Source: Anaerolineae bacterium
GTDB taxonomy: Bacteria; Chloroflexota; Anaerolineae; Aggregatilineales; Aggregatilineaceae
DNA: 47,893 bases
NCBI GenBank assembly: GCA_018432315.1
Contig: JAHDLB010000058.1
Coordinates: forward strand, 1-47,893
Direction of reading: 5' to 3'
Shown here: piece by piece, positions 6,702 to 15,450 of the stretch
Numbering within the stretch: the first letter of the stretch is position 1
How the letters are laid out: the number at the start of each line of letters is the position of its first letter
Program-made: the position numbers and the translations under genes
Notes under the pieces: generated by a model
What the model saw: the letters and a program-made list of their open reading frames with translations, nothing else
Told to the model about the DNA's origin: nothing
Database searches by the model: none

Positions 6702-8312
6702 CTATTCGGGGCCAGGCACGCCCAGCGGCGGCAGTTCGGCGGTGGCCGGGGCCCGGACCGGCAGCGCGAACGTGAACGTCGAGCCGACGGTGTCGCTGCG
6801 CACCCAGATCCGCCCGCCGTGCGCCTCGACGGCCAGCTTGCAGAACGCCAGCCCCAGGCCGACGCCGTGCGGCATGTTACGCTGCTTGACGCGCGCGAAC
6901 TTGTCGAAGATAACGCGCTGGGCTTCGGGCGGGATGCCGGGGCCGCTGTCCCGGACGCGGAGGTACACTTCGCCGTCGCTGGTGGCCGTGCTGACGGTGA
7001 TGGTGCCGCCGGGGGGTGAGTATTTGATCGCGTTGTCGAGCAGGTTGATGATCACCCGCTCGATCATGTCCTGGTCGATGTAGAGCGCCGGGAGATCGTC
7101 CGCCAGGGCGAACCGCATCTCGATCCGGTTATCATCCGCCTGGGGCCTTACCTGCTCTGCGGCGGCGTAAATCAACTCGTTCAGCAGCACGTTGGCGCGG
7201 TTGAGCAACTTCTTGCCCTCCTCCAGGCGCTGGATATCCAACAGAGAATCGATCATGCGCCGGACCTGGCGCTCGCTGCGCGTGGCGACCTGCAGCAGGG
7301 CTTTCACGTTGGCGTCGGCGCTCTCGCCGAGCAGCCGTTGCAGCGCCTGCAAGCTGCTGTACACGTTGCCCAGCGGGCCGCGCATGTCGTGATACATCAT
7401 CGCCGAGAGGTCCTGCCGCAGCCGTTCGAGCGTGAGCTGCGAGGTGATGTCGTGCTCGATCCACTGGATGGAGTCGCCTTCGGCGGCGCTGTAGACGCGC
7501 TTGGCGTAGACGTGGACCGCCCGCTCGTCCCCGTCCCTGGTCCATACCTTCGACTGGAAATGTACCTCGTGGCCGTGCGCCAGGCTTTGGAACCGGTCGC
7601 TGCCCAGCGGCCCGGTGCCCATGCGGTGCACCGCCGCGATCGTCAGGCGGAGCATCTCCTCGCGGGAATAGCCCAGAAACTCGCACGCGCGCCGGTTCAC
7701 CGCCCGGATGTGCCCCTGCAGGTCGGTGACGATGATCGGCACGATCACGTCGTCGAACAGCGTCGCGTACCGCTTTTCGGCCTCGCGCGCCGCCTCGAGC
7801 AGCAGCGCAGACGAGAGCGCCGCCGATCCCATCTCGCCGATCATGGTGATCAGGTTGACCGCGTCGGCGGTGAAATAACTCGTCGCCGGGTGGGCCAGCG
7901 TCATGACGCCGACCATATCGCCCGCGTGAGTCAGCGGCACGCACAGCGCCGAGCCGGTCTGCGGCGACAGCGGATCGCCGGGGAGCGCCAGCCACAGCGG
8001 GTTGCTCGTGATGTCGTTGACGATGATCGTCCGGTAGTTATACATCACGAACCCGGCCAGCCCGTCTTCGAGCACGAGCCGCACCGACGGCAGCGGGTCG
8101 CGGTCGCCCCCGCCCAGGGCATACGCCGCCAGCACCTGCCTGTCCTTGAGCGCGATGATGCTCGCGTATGGCGTGCCCAGCGCCTCGGCGGCGGCGTTCA
8201 AGACGCGCTTGAGCACCTCCGACGAGCTGAGGTCGGCATTCAGTTCATGCGATAACCGGTCCAGCAACGCAAGGCGCAGCGTCTGGCTCAGACGCGACTG
8301 AAGTCCATGCAT
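6702..8312 (-). CDS. Sensor histidine kinase, GAF-PAS-HisKA-HATPase
   Basis: The 536-residue protein has no membrane segment. A GAF domain lies at about residues 20-165, a PAS domain at about 175-290 (IVTDLQGHIRAVNRRACEFLGYSREEML), then a phosphoacceptor helix with H308 in YHDMRGPLGNV. The ATP-binding domain shows NLLDNAIKYSPPGG, DSGPGIP and GVGLGLAF. It should autophosphorylate in response to a cytosolic signal sensed by GAF/PAS. The ATG at 8312 is preferred because GGGAGG (8326-8321) lies 8 bases upstream; the open frame extends a little further. No response regulator is adjacent. Its kinase core closely resembles those of the two giant kinases at 24019-31246. Confidence 0.9.
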   Translation of the reverse strand: MHGLQSRLSQTLRLALLDRLSHELNADLSSSEVLKRVLNAAAEALGTPYASIIALKDRQVLAAYALGGGDRDPLPSVRLVLEDGLAGFVMYNYRTIIVNDITSNPLWLALPGDPLSPQTGSALCVPLTHAGDMVGVMTLAHPATSYFTADAVNLITMIGEMGSAALSSALLLEAAREAEKRYATLFDDVIVPIIVTDLQGHIRAVNRRACEFLGYSREEMLRLTIAAVHRMGTGPLGSDRFQSLAHGHEVHFQSKVWTRDGDERAVHVYAKRVYSAAEGDSIQWIEHDITSQLTLERLRQDLSAMMYHDMRGPLGNVYSSLQALQRLLGESADANVKALLQVATRSERQVRRMIDSLLDIQRLEEGKKLLNRANVLLNELIYAAAEQVRPQADDNRIEMRFALADDLPALYIDQDMIERVIINLLDNAIKYSPPGGTITVSTATSDGEVYLRVRDSGPGIPPEAQRVIFDKFARVKQRNMPHGVGLGLAFCKLAVEAHGGRIWVRSDTVGSTFTFALPVRAPATAELPPLGVPGPE

Positions 8313-8375
8313 AATCCCCGCCTCCCTGGCATACTCACACCCCAATATCGAGTCCAGGTTTACAGCGCTAACCTA

Positions 8376-9047
8376 TCAGGTTTTGATGGGCGGCTCCAAA
8401 TAGCGAACCGGAGCCGGTTCCAGGCATTCGCGCACACCACCGATGATCCAGTCCCGCGCGGCGCGATCGCGCTGGAAATCGACGCCGTCGGTCGGGACGA
8501 TCAGCACCGGGCAGCTATTCCACCGCTCGATCCACGCTTCGTACAGGGCATTGAGCTGGTGCAGATAGGCCGGCGAAATCTCGCGCTCGAAGTCGCGCCC
8601 GCGCAGCCGGATCCGCGACAGCAGCGTGTCCACGCTCCCCTTCAGGTAGACCAGCAGGTCCGGCGGCGGCAGGAAGGCGCGAATGCCTTCGTACAGGTCG
8701 TGATAGGCCTGGTAGTCGCGCTCGGACATCTGCCCCTGCATGTACAGGTTGTGCGCGAAGATTTCGGCGTCTTCGTACACGCTGCGGTCCTGCACCACCG
8801 AGCCGGGATGATCGACGAGCTGGCGGTGGTGCTGCAGCCGGCGCGACAGGAAAAACACCTGCGAGTGAAAGCTCCAGCGGGTCATGTCCGAATAGAAATC
8901 GGCCAGGTACGGGTTTTCGTCCACTGCCTCGTAGAATGGCTTCCAGCCGAACGCCTCGGCCAGGATGCCGGTCAGCGTCGATTTTCCAATGCCGATGTTG
9001 CCGGCGATTGCGACGAATTTCTTCTCCGGGTTCGGAAGCTGGATCAT
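8376..9047 (-). CDS. Deoxynucleoside kinase
   Basis: This 223-residue protein has the P-loop GNIGIGKST (16-24), the DRSVYEDAEIF segment typical of the Dak/Dck/Dgk family, and an Arg-rich lid RIRLRGRDFERE. These enzymes phosphorylate deoxynucleosides to monophosphates for nucleotide salvage. The exact base preference cannot be read with confidence. Its ATG overlaps the stop of the upstream kinase-MazG fusion (ATGA at 9047-9044), so the two are co-translated. Pairs of such kinases (dgk and dck) also occur in Bacillus. Confidence 0.9.
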   Translation of the reverse strand: MIQLPNPEKKFVAIAGNIGIGKSTLTGILAEAFGWKPFYEAVDENPYLADFYSDMTRWSFHSQVFFLSRRLQHHRQLVDHPGSVVQDRSVYEDAEIFAHNLYMQGQMSERDYQAYHDLYEGIRAFLPPPDLLVYLKGSVDTLLSRIRLRGRDFEREISPAYLHQLNALYEAWIERWNSCPVLIVPTDGVDFQRDRAARDWIIGGVRECLEPAPVRYLEPPIKT

Positions 9048-10069
9048 GCCTGGTCGCTTTCTGAGGGAGCGGGCGGGTGCCACTTGCGCCCCTCGTTCGC
9101 CTGCATCTTCTGCAGATACGCCTCTTCCAGATCGATGCCGGCATAGTTCGCCAGCTTGAGCACATACGCCAGCACGTCGGCCAGTTCTTCGCGGATGGCG
9201 GGCAGCGTTTCGTCCGGCCCTCCCGTCGATTGGGCGATCCATCGCTGCGCGAACGCCTTCGCCAGCTCGCCGATCTCCTCTTGCAGCCGCATGAAGTTGA
9301 AATACAGGTCGGTCGGGAAGCGCTTGTCGTCGTCGAGCCGCCGGTGAAACTGCTGGAAATCGGCCAGGCGGCGCGACGTGCCCTCCAGCGTAGCCGGAGC
9401 CGGTTTCGGCTCGGCCAGCGGCGCCTGCCCGTGATCCAGGCCCGGCAGCGCGGGCTGGCGCGGCCCCTCCCCCAGCGCGCCGCGAATCCGGTCGAAGATC
9501 GCGTCACGGTCGGCCTCGTCCCGCACGAAGTCGATCTCGTTGGTGTCGATCACCAGCACGGGCGCTGCCGTGTACGCGCCGAAAAAGGCGTCGTAGGCCA
9601 CGCGCAGGCTGTCGATGTACTGCGGGTCCATGTTGCGCTCGTAGGGGCGATCGCGGGCGGTGATGCGGTTCATCAGCGTCGCCGTGTCCGCCTTGAGAAA
9701 CACCACCAGGTCCGGCAGCGGCACGTTTTCGGCCAGCGCTTCCTGCACGCTGTAATACGTCGCCAGCTCGTCGCCGGAGAGATTCACCTGGGCGAACAGG
9801 CGATCCTTGTCGAACATGTAATCGCTGATCAGCGGGCGCGGGATCGTGGCGAGCTGGCGCTGCTGGTGGTAGCGGCTGAGCAGGAAAAAGATCTGTGTCT
9901 GGAAGGCGTAGCGCGCCCGGTCGGTGTAGAAATCGGTCAGAAACGGGTTCTCTTCGAACACCTCCAGCACCAACTGGGCGCCGATCTCTTTCTGAAACAT
10001 GCGGGCCAGCGTGGTCTTGCCCACGCCAATCACGCCTTCGACTGCGATATATGCTTGCGTTGTATTCAT
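9044..10069 (-). CDS. Deoxynucleoside kinase fused to a MazG-like NTP pyrophosphohydrolase
   Basis: The 341-residue protein has two parts. Residues 1-200 form a deoxynucleoside kinase with P-loop EGVIGVGKTT (11-20), DYMFDKDRLFAQ (83-94) and lid RITARDRPYERN. After a Pro-rich linker (about 201-230), residues 233-330 look like an all-helical MazG-type domain: EEIGE (264-268) and EELAD (294-298) give the paired ExxE/ExxD metal-binding motif. Kinases of this class make dNMP, while MazG-like enzymes hydrolyse NTP/dNTP to NMP and PPi, so one chain combines salvage and clean-up activities. MNTTQ at 10069 is taken as the start. A good promoter lies upstream at 10123-10151. Confidence 0.88.
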   Translation of the reverse strand: MNTTQAYIAVEGVIGVGKTTLARMFQKEIGAQLVLEVFEENPFLTDFYTDRARYAFQTQIFFLLSRYHQQRQLATIPRPLISDYMFDKDRLFAQVNLSGDELATYYSVQEALAENVPLPDLVVFLKADTATLMNRITARDRPYERNMDPQYIDSLRVAYDAFFGAYTAAPVLVIDTNEIDFVRDEADRDAIFDRIRGALGEGPRQPALPGLDHGQAPLAEPKPAPATLEGTSRRLADFQQFHRRLDDDKRFPTDLYFNFMRLQEEIGELAKAFAQRWIAQSTGGPDETLPAIREELADVLAYVLKLANYAGIDLEEAYLQKMQANEGRKWHPPAPSESDQA

Positions 10070-10122
10070 TTGAACTGTCCAGACACCAAGAACCACCCAG
10101 GCGGAGAGCATGTCTCTGGCCC

Positions 10123-10151
10123 AGTATACGTCCCGACGCCCGGAATGTCCA
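10123..10151 (-). promoter_or_regulatory. Sigma-70-type promoter of the deoxynucleoside kinase pair
   Basis: Read on the minus strand, TGGACA (10151-10146) and TATACT (10128-10123) are separated by exactly 17 bases, each one mismatch from consensus. The -10 box lies about 54 bases ahead of the fusion gene start. Confidence 0.65.
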
Positions 10152-10252
10152 CTTGGCGACCCGGCCCCCGCGCCCGGCGTACCGGAGTCCTACATCCAGC
10201 CCGGCCATTTGCGCTAGAATCACGTCATGAAAACGATCCGAAAGGCAGATCC

Positions 10253-10837
10253 ATGCGACGACTTACCGCGCCCGCCATCGCGCTGCTCAGCCTGCTGGCG
10301 GCGGCCTGCACCCTGACCGCCGGCCCATCGAGCGACGCCCCGGCGAGCACATCCACCATCCCCCAGGTCATCGATACGCCGGCGCCCGCCGCCACCGCCC
10401 CCACGCCGGCAGCACCGTTCGCCACCCTGGAATCCGACACCGGCCCGTATGCCGACCAGGTCGCGCTGCTCGACGGCGTGTGCTTCGAATACCTGGCGAT
10501 GCTCAGCGGCAGCCAGTGGACCTGGACATCGCCGGGCGAGCTGGCGGCGTTCTACGACGAGGTGGATGAATCCGAGCTGTGCCCGGGGCTTGTGGCGCGC
10601 GGCGCGTTCGACTTCGCAGAGTCCGCGCTGGTTGGCGCGGTCAACACGGCGACCGGCTGCGACGCGGCCCACCGCGTGATCGGCCTGGACGCGGGCACGC
10701 AAACGCTCCAACTGGCGTTCGACGTGGTGCCGGGCTGCGACTACGAGCTGGTCCAGCCGTTCCTGATCGCGGTGCCGCGCCCCCCGGAGGGGGCCGCCAT
10801 TCAGGTGGTCGTCATCGCGCCCGCCGGCCCGCCGTGA
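10253..10837 (+). CDS. Small lipoprotein of unknown function
   Basis: This 194-residue protein has a signal peptide (MRRLTAPAIALLSLLAAAC) with the lipobox Cys at residue 19, then about 45 residues rich in Ser/Thr/Pro/Ala, then a globular part of about 130 residues with several Cys residues that could pair as disulphides. AAAGG lies about 8 bases ahead of the ATG. A TAGAAT box at 10215-10220 could serve as -10, but the -35 is poor. It is divergent from the deoxynucleoside kinase genes. No family motif is recognised; an extracytoplasmic binding role is possible. Confidence 0.75.
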   Translation: MRRLTAPAIALLSLLAAACTLTAGPSSDAPASTSTIPQVIDTPAPAATAPTPAAPFATLESDTGPYADQVALLDGVCFEYLAMLSGSQWTWTSPGELAAFYDEVDESELCPGLVARGAFDFAESALVGAVNTATGCDAAHRVIGLDAGTQTLQLAFDVVPGCDYELVQPFLIAVPRPPEGAAIQVVVIAPAGPP

Positions 10838-10904
10838 GTGGTCCGGCAGGGGAAGCAGGCATATAATCGGGAGACGTGCGCCGCACCCTGCCGGAGTTGT
10901 GAGT

Positions 10905-11738
10905 ATGCAAATCGCCTGCCATGCCTGGTCCTATAACGATCTTTCGCTCGAAGACGCGGTCGGCACCATCGCCCGGCTCGGCTTCCGGTACATCGATCTG
11001 GGATCGGGCCCGCATCTCGACACCAACCGCGCGACCGCCTACCCCGAAGCGGAAGCCCAGACCATCCGCGATTTGCTGGATGAATTCGACCTGACGCTGA
11101 CCGATCTGTACCTCATGCTGCCGATGGTCAATTCGCCGGACCCGGCCCAGCGCGAGGTGCAGCTCACCCTGTTCGAGCGGCTGATCCCCTTCGCCGTCAG
11201 CCTGGGCACGCCCGGCATCACCGTCTCGCCGGGGGTGATCCACAAAGACGGGCCCGAGCACAGCCTGGCGCGCGCCATCCCGGCCCTGCTGCGGATGCTC
11301 CAGGCCGCCGAGGATACCGACCTGCGCGTTTCGTTCGAGCCGCACATGGATTCGGTCGCGCAGCGGCCCGAGCAGGCGCTGCTGCTGTTGGACGCGGTGC
11401 CCGGCCTGAGCGTGACGCTGGATTATGCCCATTTCGTCTGCCAGGGAATCGTGCGGCGCGAGGTCGAGCCGCTGATGGAGCACGTCGCCCACGTCCAGGT
11501 GCGGCAGGCCCGGCGTGGCAACCTGCAAACGCCTCACGACGAAGGCACGATGGACATCCCCCAACTGCTGCAGGACCTCCACGCGCTGGGCTACCGCGGC
11601 GCGCTGACCGTCGAATACATGACGACCTTCGGCTGGCACAGCATGAAGGCGATCAGCATCAGCAAAGAGACGGTCCGCACGCGGGACGCGCTCCGCGCTG
11701 CGCGCGCCCGGCTGGAAGCCGCCCCGGCCAGGCACTGA
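10905..11738 (+). CDS. Sugar phosphate isomerase/epimerase family TIM-barrel protein
   Basis: The 277-residue protein resembles the AP endonuclease 2/xylose isomerase-like barrel family. Strand-end residues that could bind metal are E145 (SFEPHMD), D173 and H176 (LDYAHF), H196 (HVQVRQ) and E237 (TVEYMT). Members isomerise or epimerise sugars or related polyols; the substrate cannot be told. ATG at 10905 is chosen because GGAG (10893-10896) lies 8 bases before it, although a GTG at 10899 is in frame. TATAAT at 10862-10867 is a likely -10 box. The gene ends convergently with the penicillin-binding protein gene. Confidence 0.82.
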   Translation: MQIACHAWSYNDLSLEDAVGTIARLGFRYIDLGSGPHLDTNRATAYPEAEAQTIRDLLDEFDLTLTDLYLMLPMVNSPDPAQREVQLTLFERLIPFAVSLGTPGITVSPGVIHKDGPEHSLARAIPALLRMLQAAEDTDLRVSFEPHMDSVAQRPEQALLLLDAVPGLSVTLDYAHFVCQGIVRREVEPLMEHVAHVQVRQARRGNLQTPHDEGTMDIPQLLQDLHALGYRGALTVEYMTTFGWHSMKAISISKETVRTRDALRAARARLEAAPARH

Positions 11739-11770
11739 GCGCTCCCCTCACGCCATCGAGACAGGTCAGG

Positions 11771-14323
11771 TTACTCTGCGGGGCCGGAACGCGGGCGCTC
11801 CTCGGGCGGAATCCACGTGCCCACACGGAACGGTACCGCGCCGGTAGTGAGGCTGGTGCCGTCGTCCAGATCGATCACGGCGGTGAGCTCGTGCTCGCCG
11901 GGAACCAGCGGCCACCAGTGATCGAACGGCGGCTCCTCGACCGTCGCCAGCAAATCGCCGTCCAGCCAGTAGGCGACGCGTTCCGCGTGGCTCGGCACAG
12001 CCACGGCGAGCCGGATGCGTTGTTGGTCTTCCGGCAGCAGCGGCGTCAGCCGGAAGACGGTATGCGGGTCCGGCGACAGCAGGCGCGCGGGGATGCTCTC
12101 GCCCCCGGCGATGCGCGCGCCAACCGGCGGCTGCGGGATGCCCTGGCGAATCGCCCAGTCGCGCGCTTCGGGCGGCAGGATCAGGTAGACGCGCTCCTCG
12201 CGGTCTTCGGGCGGCGTGGTCTCACCGGCCAGCAGGCCGGTCCGGCGGTCGAGCGCGAAGGGCTGGAAGAACGTGTCCGGCTCGGTGGGCACCGTCCCCT
12301 CGATGAACCACTCCCAGCGCGTCTTGGGGCAGAATTCGGTCGGCAGCAGGCCGGACAACGCGCACACCTCCGCCCGGACCAGCCCCTCAGGCGCGGCGAA
12401 TTCCAGCTCCGGCTGGCCCAGCAGCGCGCGCCGCATGAACTCGTGCCAGATCGGCCCCGCGCCGCTGATCCCGCTGACCTCGACCATCGGCGTATTGTCG
12501 GCGTTGCCGACCCACACCCCGGCCACGAGGTTGGGTGTGTAGCCCACCGTCCAGTTGTCGCGAAAATCGGTGGTGGTGCCGGTCTTGGCCGCCGCCGGGC
12601 GCGCGATGTTGAGCGCGCTCGCCGGGCCGAACGACGGGATGCGCGCCTCGTTGTCGCTCAGGATGTCCGTGATCAGGTACGCCACGCGCGGATCGATCAC
12701 CGGGCTTTCGTGCTGCGGCGGCGTCCACTCGTACAGCACCTCGCCGTGACGATCGCGTACTTCGAGAATGTAGGCAGGGTCCACGTGGTAGCCGCCGTTC
12801 GCCAGCGCGCCATAGGCCGCCGTCAGGTCGACCAGCCGCACCTCGCCGCCACCCAGCGTGAGCGACAGGTCGAGCCGGCTGGTCGCCGTCAACGTGTCGA
12901 TCCCCAGCCGGGTCACCAGCCGCACCAGGCCATCCACCCCGATATGATCCAGCGCGACCACCGCCGGGATGTTGTACGACGACGCCAGCGCCTCGCGGAT
13001 CAGCACCGGCCCGTGCTCGACCAGCCCGAAATTGGCGGGCGTGTAGCTCTCCAGCCGCCGCGTCACGAACGGCGTGCGGACATCCAGGATCATGGTCGCG
13101 GGCGTCCACGGCTCCGCCGCCTGGGGATCGAACGCGACGGCATACGTGAACGGCTTGAGCGCCGATCCGGGCTGGCGGGGGGCCAGCGCCGCGTTCACCG
13201 CGCCGTCGATGCGCTCGTCGAAATAGTCGGGACTGCCCACCATCGCCAGCACCTGCCCTGTGTGCGGATCCATCGCCACCAGGGCGGCGTTCTGCGCGTT
13301 GTGCGCCGGCGAGCCGGGCGCGGGCGTGTTCAGGCGTTCCAGGTGGCGCCGGACGGCTTCCTGGGCCGCGGTCTGCCAGTCGAGATCGAGCGACGTGACG
13401 ACCTGCAAGCCGCCCGCGTAGAGCGCGTCCGCATAATCGCGCTGAAGCTGCGTCCACACCGCCGCGACGAAATGCGGCGCCTCGATGGGGAACGGCGTCG
13501 CGGCGAAGTCGAGCGCCTCGGCGTGGGCCCGGTCGGCCTGGACCTGGGTGATGTATCCCTGTTTCGTCATCAGGTCGAGCACGACGCGCTGGCGGGCTTT
13601 GGCCGCTTCCGGATCGGTCAGTGGATTGGTGAGCGCCGGGGCCTGGGGCAGCCCGGCCAGCATGGCGCACTCGGCCAGCGTCAGGTCCGCCGCGCTCTTG
13701 CCAAAATAAGCCCGCGCCGCCGCCTCGATACCGTAGGCGAGGTTGCCGTAATACGTCTGGTTGAGGTACAGCGCCAGGATTTCGTCGCGCGAATAGCGCT
13801 GCGTCAGCCTCAGCGCGAGCACGCCCTCGCGCAGCTTGCGGCGGAGCGTCCGCTCGGCCCGCTGGTTGGGGTCCAGCAGCAGATTGCGCGCGACCTGCTG
13901 CGTGATCGTGCTGCCGCCCGCGACGACCTCCCCACCCTTGACGTTGATCCACGCCGCGCGGATCACGCCTTCCACGTCCACGCCGGGGTGTTGGAAGAAA
14001 TTCGCGTCTTCGGTGGCGACCGTCGCCTGGATCATGCAGTCCGGCAGGTCGTCCAGGCCGATCACGCGGTTGAGGCCGGTGTCCGGGTCGGCGATCTGGT
14101 ACAGCAGGCGACCCTGGCGATCGAAGATCTGCGTGCTGGGCAGGGCCAGCCCGTCGTCGAGCGCCTCCAGCCGGGGCAGACCGGCGAACAACCAGCGCTC
14201 CAGCGCCACGCCTCCCGCCACGGCGATCAGGCAAATCACGATCAGAACTTGCTGCCAGCGGGCGCGCCCGCCCCACAGCGTCCGAAAATGCCGCATACTC
14301 CACTCGCAGAAACGAACCTTCAC
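11771..14323 (-). CDS. pbpC: Bifunctional penicillin-binding protein, PBP1C-like
   Basis: The 850-residue protein has one N-terminal membrane helix (about 25-42). The glycosyltransferase domain contains ATEDANFF (E105) and GGSTITQQVARN (136-147). The transpeptidase domain has the SxxK motif S387-K390 in PGSALKPF, SYN at 449-451 and KTGT at 580-583. About 200 C-terminal residues, with LPPEARDW and a beta-rich tail, match the extra domain of PBP1C rather than PBP1A. It polymerises and crosslinks peptidoglycan outside the membrane. The start is uncertain: GTG at 14323 gives the longest form, ATG at 14296 is also possible, and TACAAT (14335-14330) may be a -10 box very close to the GTG. Confidence 0.9.
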   Translation of the reverse strand: MKVRFCEWSMRHFRTLWGGRARWQQVLIVICLIAVAGGVALERWLFAGLPRLEALDDGLALPSTQIFDRQGRLLYQIADPDTGLNRVIGLDDLPDCMIQATVATEDANFFQHPGVDVEGVIRAAWINVKGGEVVAGGSTITQQVARNLLLDPNQRAERTLRRKLREGVLALRLTQRYSRDEILALYLNQTYYGNLAYGIEAAARAYFGKSAADLTLAECAMLAGLPQAPALTNPLTDPEAAKARQRVVLDLMTKQGYITQVQADRAHAEALDFAATPFPIEAPHFVAAVWTQLQRDYADALYAGGLQVVTSLDLDWQTAAQEAVRRHLERLNTPAPGSPAHNAQNAALVAMDPHTGQVLAMVGSPDYFDERIDGAVNAALAPRQPGSALKPFTYAVAFDPQAAEPWTPATMILDVRTPFVTRRLESYTPANFGLVEHGPVLIREALASSYNIPAVVALDHIGVDGLVRLVTRLGIDTLTATSRLDLSLTLGGGEVRLVDLTAAYGALANGGYHVDPAYILEVRDRHGEVLYEWTPPQHESPVIDPRVAYLITDILSDNEARIPSFGPASALNIARPAAAKTGTTTDFRDNWTVGYTPNLVAGVWVGNADNTPMVEVSGISGAGPIWHEFMRRALLGQPELEFAAPEGLVRAEVCALSGLLPTEFCPKTRWEWFIEGTVPTEPDTFFQPFALDRRTGLLAGETTPPEDREERVYLILPPEARDWAIRQGIPQPPVGARIAGGESIPARLLSPDPHTVFRLTPLLPEDQQRIRLAVAVPSHAERVAYWLDGDLLATVEEPPFDHWWPLVPGEHELTAVIDLDDGTSLTTGAVPFRVGTWIPPEERPRSGPAE

Positions 14324-14400
14324 AGTCCCATTGTAGGCAAATCGACCCGCCGCCGAACGTCAGGCATCCGGCGCTTGCCCCACGCTTCGCCTGCGCGCCT

Positions 14401-14637
14401 TCACTCGTCCACGGCGTCGACGTCCGGCCCGGTGATTTCCAGGTCACCGTGCGCCGGATCGTACTCCACGGGCCAGCCCACCATCTCGCCCGGCTGCGTC
14501 ACGCCGAAATCGCGCGCGATATCCGCCCACAGCCCGGCGTCGATCTCCACACCGCGCAGGCCCATCCCCGTCTCGATGATCAGGGTGAGGCCCGCCCGGC
14601 CCTGCTCGACCCGCAAGATCGTCCCTTTGACCAGCAT
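14401..14637 (-). CDS. Small acidic protein of unknown function
   Basis: This 78-residue protein starts MLVKGTILRVEQGRAGLTL and ends in an acidic tail. Residues 1-40 alternate in a way that suggests a small beta-barrel; there is no membrane helix and no Cys. GGAGG lies about 5 bases upstream of the ATG, which favours this start over the longer open frame. It is divergent from rsmG and follows no operon partner. I do not recognise the family. Confidence 0.65.
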   Translation of the reverse strand: MLVKGTILRVEQGRAGLTLIIETGMGLRGVEIDAGLWADIARDFGVTQPGEMVGWPVEYDPAHGDLEITGPDVDAVDE

Positions 14638-14722
14638 GAGCGCCTCCAACGCGGTCTTCGCCGCGCCTGATTTCCTGTTATAATTGCTTCCGCGTATCCT
14701 GCTCAGCATTTTAAAAACGCCT

Positions 14723-15439
14723 ATGAAAGTCGAACGCCTGGTGCGGTGCAGCCGCGATCTGCTGGGGCTGGACTTGGGCCCCGACACGCAGCGCGCCTTC
14801 AGCCTCTACGCCGACGAGTTGCTGGCGTGGAACCAAACCACAAACCTGACGGCTATCACCGCGCCGGAAGATATCGAGATGCGCCACTTTCTGGATTCGC
14901 TCTCGGTGTCGCTGGCGATCGCGCTGACGCCCAACCTGCGCGTGATCGACGTGGGCACCGGCGCCGGGTTTCCCGGCTTGCCGCTGCGGCTCGCCTTCCC
15001 CCACATCGAACTCACCCTGTTGGAAGCCACGGCCAAGAAGACCGCCTTCCTGGAGCACATCGTCGACCATCTCAAGCTGGCGAACGTGCGCGTCATCAAC
15101 GCCCGCGCCGAGGAAGCCGGCCAGGACCCGGCCAGCCGCGAAAAATACGACCTCGTGCTGGCGCGCGCGGTCGCCCAGATGCCCACTCTGGGCGAATACC
15201 TGCTGCCCCTGTGCCGGGTCGGCGGGCGGTGCGTGGCGCTGAAGGGCGAAAACGCCGTAGCCGAAGCCCAACAGGCCGAAAACGCGCTGCGGATTCTGGG
15301 CGGGCACGTCGAGAAGGTGATCCCGGTGGAGCTTCCGCAGGTGGCCGAAACGCATTACCTGGTGGTCGTCCAGAAGATCGCCGCCACCCCGCCCCAGTAC
15401 CCGCGCCGCCCAGGGATCCCCACCAAGCGCCCGCTGTAA
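14723..15439 (+). CDS. rsmG: 16S rRNA (guanine-527-N7) methyltransferase
   Basis: At 238 residues this is normal for RsmG (GidB). It has the SAM-binding motif VIDVGTGAGFPGLPLRL (74-90), the upstream LLAWNQTTNLTAI and FLDSL segments typical of the family, and LARAVAQMPTL further on. The enzyme methylates G527 of 16S rRNA, and its loss gives low-level streptomycin resistance in other bacteria. TATAAT at 14679-14684 is a probable -10 box 38 bases upstream. The Shine-Dalgarno is weak. It is convergent with recF, with 11 bases between them. Confidence 0.94.
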   Translation: MKVERLVRCSRDLLGLDLGPDTQRAFSLYADELLAWNQTTNLTAITAPEDIEMRHFLDSLSVSLAIALTPNLRVIDVGTGAGFPGLPLRLAFPHIELTLLEATAKKTAFLEHIVDHLKLANVRVINARAEEAGQDPASREKYDLVLARAVAQMPTLGEYLLPLCRVGGRCVALKGENAVAEAQQAENALRILGGHVEKVIPVELPQVAETHYLVVVQKIAATPPQYPRRPGIPTKRPL

Positions 15440-15450
15440 CGCGCCCCGGC

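Noticed and set aside
9044-10069. MazEF-related toxin-antitoxin element
   Set aside because: The MazG-like part is a nucleotide pyrophosphohydrolase domain, and no mazE or mazF gene is adjacent.
9077-10252. Long in-frame extension upstream of the small lipoprotein
   Set aside because: The lipoprotein signal peptide begins at 10253. The upstream part is antisense to the kinase-MazG gene and has no protein character.
10227-10252. ATG at 10227 as the start of the small lipoprotein
   Set aside because: It is out of frame with the lipoprotein and has no ribosome-binding site.
11891-14683. 930-residue open frame opposite the penicillin-binding protein gene
   Set aside because: It is antisense to a gene with all PBP catalytic motifs. 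Its peptide is Arg/Gln/His-rich without domains, as expected from codon bias in high-GC DNA.
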